Source: Streptomyces halobius (lineage in GTDB: Bacteria; Actinomycetota; Actinomycetes; Streptomycetales; Streptomycetaceae). Taken from it: a DNA stretch of 64,000 nucleotides. The stretch spans positions 6,076,001-6,140,000 of the forward strand of contig NZ_CP086322.1 of the NCBI RefSeq assembly GCF_023277745.1, read 5' to 3'. Shown here in pieces: positions 59,794 through 64,000 of this stretch; within the stretch, counting starts at the first letter, position 1, and each line of letters begins with the position of its first letter. A program made the position numbers and the translations under genes. Under the pieces are notes generated by a model that saw nothing but the letters and a program-made list of their open reading frames with translations, did no database searches and was not told where the DNA came from.

Positions 59794-60546
59794 ATGAGTA
59801 CCGACCAGCCGAGTCCCGGCTCCGGTGAACCGCCGGAGCACGACCCGTTCCTGAAGAAGCCGCAGGGGCCGCCCGAGGAGGGCGCGCCGTCCAGCAGTTC
59901 CCCTTCCGGGGGCGGCACGGGCGGCGGAGGCGGCGGCGCTCCTGGTGGAACGCCTGGAGGAGCTCAGCCTCCTGGCGGCGAGCCCCCTCCCGGTGGTGCA
60001 CCTCCCCCGCGCTACGAGGGCGGCCCCTACGGCGGCAGCCCGTATGCCGACAATCCCTACGGCGGGGAGTACGGCGCGGCCGATCCGCTCGCCGGGATGC
60101 CGCCGCTCGCCAACCGCGGCCGTCGGCTCGTCGCGCGCATCATCGACATCATCATCATCGGTGTCCCGGTCACGCTGATCATGAACGTCATCGTGGGCGG
60201 GGCGGACTACACGAGCGGCAGCCCTACGGAGACCGGCAAACAGGCGACGGTGTCCGGCGTCACGATGCTGGTGTATCTGGTGTACGAGGGGCTGATGCTG
60301 ACCAACCGCGGCCAGACCGTCGGCAAGATGGCGATGAAGATCCGGGTGGGGATGCTGGCGAACGGCGCGGTGCCGGCCGGCCAGGCGGGTTGGATCCGGG
60401 CCGCGGTCTACACACTGCCGGAGATCGTGCCGTGCTGCGGCCCCATCTTCTGGCTGGTCAACGTCCTGTGGTGCACCTGGGACAAGCCGTACCAGCAGTG
60501 CGTCCACGACAAGGCGGCCAAGACCGTGGTGGTTTCCACGGCCTGA
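59794..60546 (+). CDS. RDD-family membrane protein
   Basis: 250 residues. N-terminal Gly/Pro-rich region (PGGTPGGAQPPGGEPPPGG) then RDD domain LANRGRRLVARIIDIIIIGVPVTLIMNVIV with the arginine and aspartates typical of the name, and GQTVGKMAMKIRVGML. Paralogue of the preceding gene, separated by a minisatellite. Convergent with the next small membrane gene. Confidence 0.88.
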   Translation: MSTDQPSPGSGEPPEHDPFLKKPQGPPEEGAPSSSSPSGGGTGGGGGGAPGGTPGGAQPPGGEPPPGGAPPPRYEGGPYGGSPYADNPYGGEYGAADPLAGMPPLANRGRRLVARIIDIIIIGVPVTLIMNVIVGGADYTSGSPTETGKQATVSGVTMLVYLVYEGLMLTNRGQTVGKMAMKIRVGMLANGAVPAGQAGWIRAAVYTLPEIVPCCGPIFWLVNVLWCTWDKPYQQCVHDKAAKTVVVSTA

Positions 60547-60561
60547 CGCGCCCGCGTCGGA

Positions 60562-60900
60562 TCAGCGGGAGTGCTCACCGACCCGGGCCTCGACGGCGCC
60601 GGTCGGCCGGGAGATCCTGGGGCGCGGCAGCCGCCCGCCCGGCGCCGGCACGGCCGTCAACGCGGCAGGCGCGGCGGGCGACTTGGCCCGTACGGTGTGC
60701 CGGCGGACCACCCGTGAGCTCCGCGACGTCCGCCGCGCGGGGAACGTCAGGGCGGCCAGCAGGCCGAGCCCGAGCCCCGCGAGGGCGATGACCGCGACCC
60801 CGATGACGGTCTGTGTCCGCGAGAGCAGCAGCATCGCGAGGGTGGAGAGGAAGACGGTGGCCGAACCGTAGACGAGCTGGGTGGCGGTCGGACGAGGCAT
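60562..60900 (-). CDS. Small membrane protein
   Basis: 112 residues: two N-terminal helices (LVYGSATVFLSTLAMLLLS and GVAVIALAGLGLGLLAAL) and an Arg/Pro-rich cytoplasmic tail. No family recognised. ATG 60900 with a GGATCC-adjacent weak site. Convergent to the RDD gene, 15 bases apart. Confidence 0.65.
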   Translation of the reverse strand: MPRPTATQLVYGSATVFLSTLAMLLLSRTQTVIGVAVIALAGLGLGLLAALTFPARRTSRSSRVVRRHTVRAKSPAAPAALTAVPAPGGRLPRPRISRPTGAVEARVGEHSR

Positions 60901-61361
60901 GGCGGGATCCGTCCTCGGGTGGTCGGCAGGGTGTGTCGGTCAACGGGTGCCGTCGAAGGCGCGCCATCGAACGACCCTACGGTCCTTACTGCCCGGGCGG
61001 AGCGACGGGTAAGCGTGACCTAACCCACGGTTCCGGGGTACAGGGGGCGCGCGGCTCCGCCCGTGTGCGAACGGGCATTGGCGGAACGCCTGTTGGGGGC
61101 AGGGGTGCATGCCTGAGGGGCATATCCGACCCGCCTGTGCGGCGGGCCTGGTCCCCCGTCGGGACGGTGCGTCCCCCTCCCGTCGGGGCGGTGCGTCCGT
61201 CTCGCCGTCGGGCCGGTGTGTCCGGCGTCCGACAGCCGTAACTCGTGAACCGGGCAACATACTTCGCTGACGTGCCCAAGTCAAGATCTGTCTTTTCTTC
61301 GACGCTTCCGGTCGAATGCCCCTCGAACAGTGACCGTGTTCGAAGGGGAGGACCGCGCCAA
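60901..61361. other. Upstream region of M6 protease gene with tandem repeats
   Basis: 461 bases. 61155-61227 has three ~24-bp repeats (CCGTCGGGACGGTGCGTCC). 61318-61348 holds a hairpin before the protease ribosome-binding site. No gene. Confidence 0.5.
61318..61348 (+). promoter_or_regulatory. Hairpin covering the M6 protease ribosome-binding site
   Basis: CCCCTCGAACA (61318-61328) pairs with TGTTCGAAGGGG (61337-61348) with one bulge. The right arm overlaps the AAGGGGAGG Shine-Dalgarno site (61343-61351), so folding would block translation unless opened. It could alternatively be a protein operator. Confidence 0.5.
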
Positions 61362-63752
61362 GTGAGAAATCAGAGAAGACTTTTCAGACCGGCCGCCCTG
61401 GCCACGGCGATCGCCGCGATCGGGGCGGCCGCTTTGTCTTCGGGAGTGGCCACGGCCGACGGGCAACCCCCGTCGCCCGTCGCGCAGCGCCAGGATCCGG
61501 CCCCCGAGCGGACCGTGGACCACGACCTCAAGGGTCCGTTCAGCGACCGGCAGGCCAGTCAGCGCAAGGAAGCGCTCCAGCAGGTCATATCGGGCGACGC
61601 CACGGCGACCGAGCGCGCGGGCTCCCAGGTCGTCAAGCTGGGCAAGGGCAAGTACGTCGAGCTGGCGCGGCAGAAGACCGACCGGATCTTCACGATCCTG
61701 GCGGACTTCGGTGACAAGGTCGACGACACCACGATGTTCGACCCGGACGGCGACGGCCCCGAGCCGCCGGTGAAGAAGTACGGCGGCAAGCCCGGCCCGG
61801 CGCACAACCAGATAGCCGAGCCGGACCGTACGACGGACAACAGCACCGCCTGGCAGAAGGACTACAACCGGCAGCACTTCCAGGACCTCTACTTCTCGCA
61901 CGACAAGAAGAAGCAGTCGCTGGCCAAGTACTACGAGAAGCAGTCCTCGGGCCGCTACTCCGTCGAGGGCGAGGTCTCCGACTGGGTCAGGGTCGAGTGG
62001 AACGAGGCCCGTTACGGCTCCAACTACTGCGGTCAGACCAACTGTGCCAACGCCTGGGACCTGGTCCGCGACGGGGTCGACCAGTGGGCGGAGGACCAGA
62101 AGGCCAAGGGCCGTACCGACGAGCAGATCACGGCCGATCTCGCCAGGTACGACCAGTGGGACCGCTACGACCACGACGAGGACGGCGACTTCAACGAGCC
62201 GGACGGCTATATCGACCACTTCCAGATCGTGCACGCCGGTGAGGACGAGTCCGCGGGCGGCGGCGCCCAGAAGACCAACGCCCTCTGGGCGCACCGCTGG
62301 TACGCGTACGGCACCGACGCCGGCAAGACCGGCCCCGCCGACAACAAGGCGGGCGGCACGCAGATCGGCGACACCGGCATCTGGGTCGGCGACTACACCA
62401 TGCAGCCGGAGAACGGCGGACTCGGCGTCTTCGCCCACGAATACGGCCATGACCTGGGGCTTCCGGACGAGTACGACACCAGCGGCACCGGTGAGTCGTC
62501 GGTGGACTACTGGTCGCTGATGTCGGCCGGCTCCTGGCTAGGCCGCGGCAAGGACTCCATCGGCGATCTGCCCGGCGATATGAGCGCCTGGGACAAGCTG
62601 CAGCTGGGATGGCTCAACTACGGCAAGGCGAAGGCCGCCACCAGGTCGACGCACAAGCTGGGCGTCGCTGAGTACAACACCAAGCACAAGCAGGCGGTGG
62701 TCGTCGAACTGCCCTCGAAGGAGGTGACGACGGAGATCGTCCAGCCCGCGGAAGGCTCCCGGCAGTGGTGGAGCGACATGGGCAACGACCTGAAGAACAC
62801 CCTCTCCCGGCCGGTGGACCTCACCGGTAAGTCCAAGGCGTCGCTGACCCTCCAGGGCTGGTGGGACATCGAGAAGGACTACGACTACCTCTACGCCGAA
62901 ATCTCCACCGACGGCGGCGAGAACTGGACGCCCGTCGACGGCACCGCGAACGGCGAGCCCATCCCGCGCGACGGCGGCGACAAGCCCGCGCTGACCGGGA
63001 CGGTGGACGCCTACCAGGACCTCGTCTACCCGCTGGACGCCTACGCGGGCAAGAAGATCGACCTCCGCTTCCGCTACCACACCGACGGCGGCGCCGTCCA
63101 GAAGGGCTTCACGGCCGACGCCCTCGGCGTGGTCGCCGACGGCGAGCCGCTGTTCAGCGATGACGCGGAGGGCGGCGACAACGGCTGGACCAGCAAGGGC
63201 TTCACGCGGATCGGGGCGTCCTTCACCAAGGACTACCCGCAGTACTACCTGGCCGAGAACCGCCAGTACGTGTCATACGACAGGACCCTCAAGACCGGCC
63301 CGTACAACTTCGGTTGGGCCACCGACAAGCCCCACTGGGTCGAGCACTTCCCGTATCAGAACGGTGTGCTGATCTGGCTGTGGGACACCTCGCAGCCGGA
63401 CAACAACGTCGGCCAGCACCCCGGCCGCGGGCAGATCCTGCCCGTCGACGCGCACCCGAAGGCCGAGCGGTGGGCCGACGGGAAGCTGATGCGCAACCGC
63501 TTCCAGTCCTACGACTCGACCTTCACGCGCCACCGCACCGACGCGCTGAAGCTCCACAAGGACGGCAAGCCCGTCACGATCAAGGCCAAGAAGGGCGTCA
63601 CGCTCTTCGACGACCGGCACGGCGTCTACTACGACAAGGCGAACCCGACCGGCGGCGTGATCGTTCCTGACACCAACACCAGGATCAAGATTGTCAAGGA
63701 GGCCGCGAACGGCTCCACCGTGACCCTCAAGATCGGACCGGCTGGCAGGTAA
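61362..63752 (+). CDS. Secreted M6-family metalloprotease (immune inhibitor A type)
   Basis: 796 residues. Signal peptide RRLFRPAALATAIAAIGAAALSSGVATA, propeptide region to about 115, then the M6 catalytic domain with zinc motif HEYGH at 359-363 (FAHEYGHDLGLPDEYDT). C-terminal Ig-like/carbohydrate-type region follows (GWWDIEKDYDYLYAEISTDGGENWTPV). Secreted, likely degrades host or environmental proteins. GTG 61362 has GGGGAGG 11 bases upstream inside a hairpin; a longer start at 61245 lacks a signal-peptide context. Terminator at 63779. Confidence 0.9.
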   Translation: MRNQRRLFRPAALATAIAAIGAAALSSGVATADGQPPSPVAQRQDPAPERTVDHDLKGPFSDRQASQRKEALQQVISGDATATERAGSQVVKLGKGKYVELARQKTDRIFTILADFGDKVDDTTMFDPDGDGPEPPVKKYGGKPGPAHNQIAEPDRTTDNSTAWQKDYNRQHFQDLYFSHDKKKQSLAKYYEKQSSGRYSVEGEVSDWVRVEWNEARYGSNYCGQTNCANAWDLVRDGVDQWAEDQKAKGRTDEQITADLARYDQWDRYDHDEDGDFNEPDGYIDHFQIVHAGEDESAGGGAQKTNALWAHRWYAYGTDAGKTGPADNKAGGTQIGDTGIWVGDYTMQPENGGLGVFAHEYGHDLGLPDEYDTSGTGESSVDYWSLMSAGSWLGRGKDSIGDLPGDMSAWDKLQLGWLNYGKAKAATRSTHKLGVAEYNTKHKQAVVVELPSKEVTTEIVQPAEGSRQWWSDMGNDLKNTLSRPVDLTGKSKASLTLQGWWDIEKDYDYLYAEISTDGGENWTPVDGTANGEPIPRDGGDKPALTGTVDAYQDLVYPLDAYAGKKIDLRFRYHTDGGAVQKGFTADALGVVADGEPLFSDDAEGGDNGWTSKGFTRIGASFTKDYPQYYLAENRQYVSYDRTLKTGPYNFGWATDKPHWVEHFPYQNGVLIWLWDTSQPDNNVGQHPGRGQILPVDAHPKAERWADGKLMRNRFQSYDSTFTRHRTDALKLHKDGKPVTIKAKKGVTLFDDRHGVYYDKANPTGGVIVPDTNTRIKIVKEAANGSTVTLKIGPAGR

Positions 63753-63778
63753 CTGTCAAAACCGCAGGTCAGAATCTT

Positions 63779-63811
63779 ATCGGCCGTCGCCTCTAGCGGG
63801 CGGCGGCCGAT
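63779..63811 (+). terminator. M6 protease terminator
   Basis: 13-bp stem ATCGGCCGTCGCC / GGCGGCGGCCGAT with one G-U and a seven-base loop, 26 bases after the stop. Confidence 0.8.
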
Positions 63812-63873
63812 TAGCGTTTAGATGCGCTCGACAGTTCCTTGTTGACGCTAAGTCTCACGGGGGAAGAATGACC

Positions 63874-64000
63874 ATGACCAGTGGCGGCTTCATCAGACTT
63901 CCGGGCGGAAGCGTGGTGGTCGCCCTTTCGCTGCCCAGACCGAGCCACAGCCCGCTGACCGGACCGTACGACGGCGACCACCGCGTACGGGTCCTGGTCC
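63874..64000 (+). CDS. Start of an unidentified gene (truncated by window end)
   Basis: MTSGGFIRLPGGSVVVALSLPRPSHSPLTGPYDGDHRVRVLV, open to the window end. ATG 63874 is preferred to ATG 63868 because GGGGGAAGA lies seven bases upstream of it. Too short to assign. Confidence 0.55.
   Translation, partial: MTSGGFIRLPGGSVVVALSLPRPSHSPLTGPYDGDHRVRVLV

Overview
The window is a high-GC actinobacterial chromosome segment, almost certainly from a Streptomyces. Evidence: GC-rich third codon positions, many GTG/TTG starts, PkaA/PkaB-type kinases, an SsgG-type sporulation protein, a NnaR-type uroporphyrinogen-III synthase/regulator fusion, a sortase-E (LAXTG) surface protein and the tmRNA tag ANTKRDSFALAA. 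From memory, the order of conserved genes matches the S. coelicolor core region around prfB-ftsEX-smpB-ssrA through murA and hppD to a secreted M6 protease. No database was consulted.

Layout. 1-12.9 kb is core cell-cycle and translation: an FHA protein (partial), two membrane Ser/Thr kinases, release factor 2, a Gly-rich wall-anchored protein, FtsE-FtsX, an S41 protease, SmpB and tmRNA. 13-16.2 kb is a divergent MFS/LysR pair and a lipoprotein. 16.2-20.1 kb is an accessory island: a four-gene lasso-peptide cluster (precursor A, cyclase C, RRE B1, protease B2, all on the minus strand) with a decayed XRE regulator beyond it. 20.3-24.2 kb holds nitrate/nitrite uptake (narK-nnaR, with a GlnR-like box between them) and a methyltransferase. 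24.5-32.2 kb holds a CGNR regulator, a sigma/anti-sigma pair preceded by four 19-bp iterons, a HelD-like helicase, a structured RNA/terminator, malic enzyme and HU.

32.2-37.5 kb is a patchy area with murA, an AlgH-type protein, small hypothetical genes and at least three gene remnants. 37.5-45.3 kb holds a GH20 hexosaminidase and a three-subunit molybdo-flavo-iron-sulfur hydroxylase (FAD, 2Fe-2S, Mo). 45.4-49.5 kb holds tRNA-Cys, an SF2 helicase, an IclR regulator and a Lon-like membrane protease. 49.6-53.6 kb is a four-gene osmoprotectant (betaine/choline type) ABC importer operon. 53.6-57.3 kb holds an AsnC regulator divergent from hppD, an FAD-linked oxidase and a frameshifted small L7/L12-like gene. 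57.3-64 kb holds ssgG, two RDD membrane proteins, a small membrane protein, a secreted M6 metalloprotease and the start of a further gene.

The most interesting material is the lasso cluster. Its predicted anantin-like core is GLVGWHHDAFGGHFWQE, its leader is unusually long and internally repeated, and its B2 protease appears to carry Arg where the catalytic His is expected. Other notable signals are the sigma-factor iterons, a likely RBS-sequestering hairpin before the M6 protease, and several families of dispersed or operon-internal repeats, some of which supply start codons or coding sequence.
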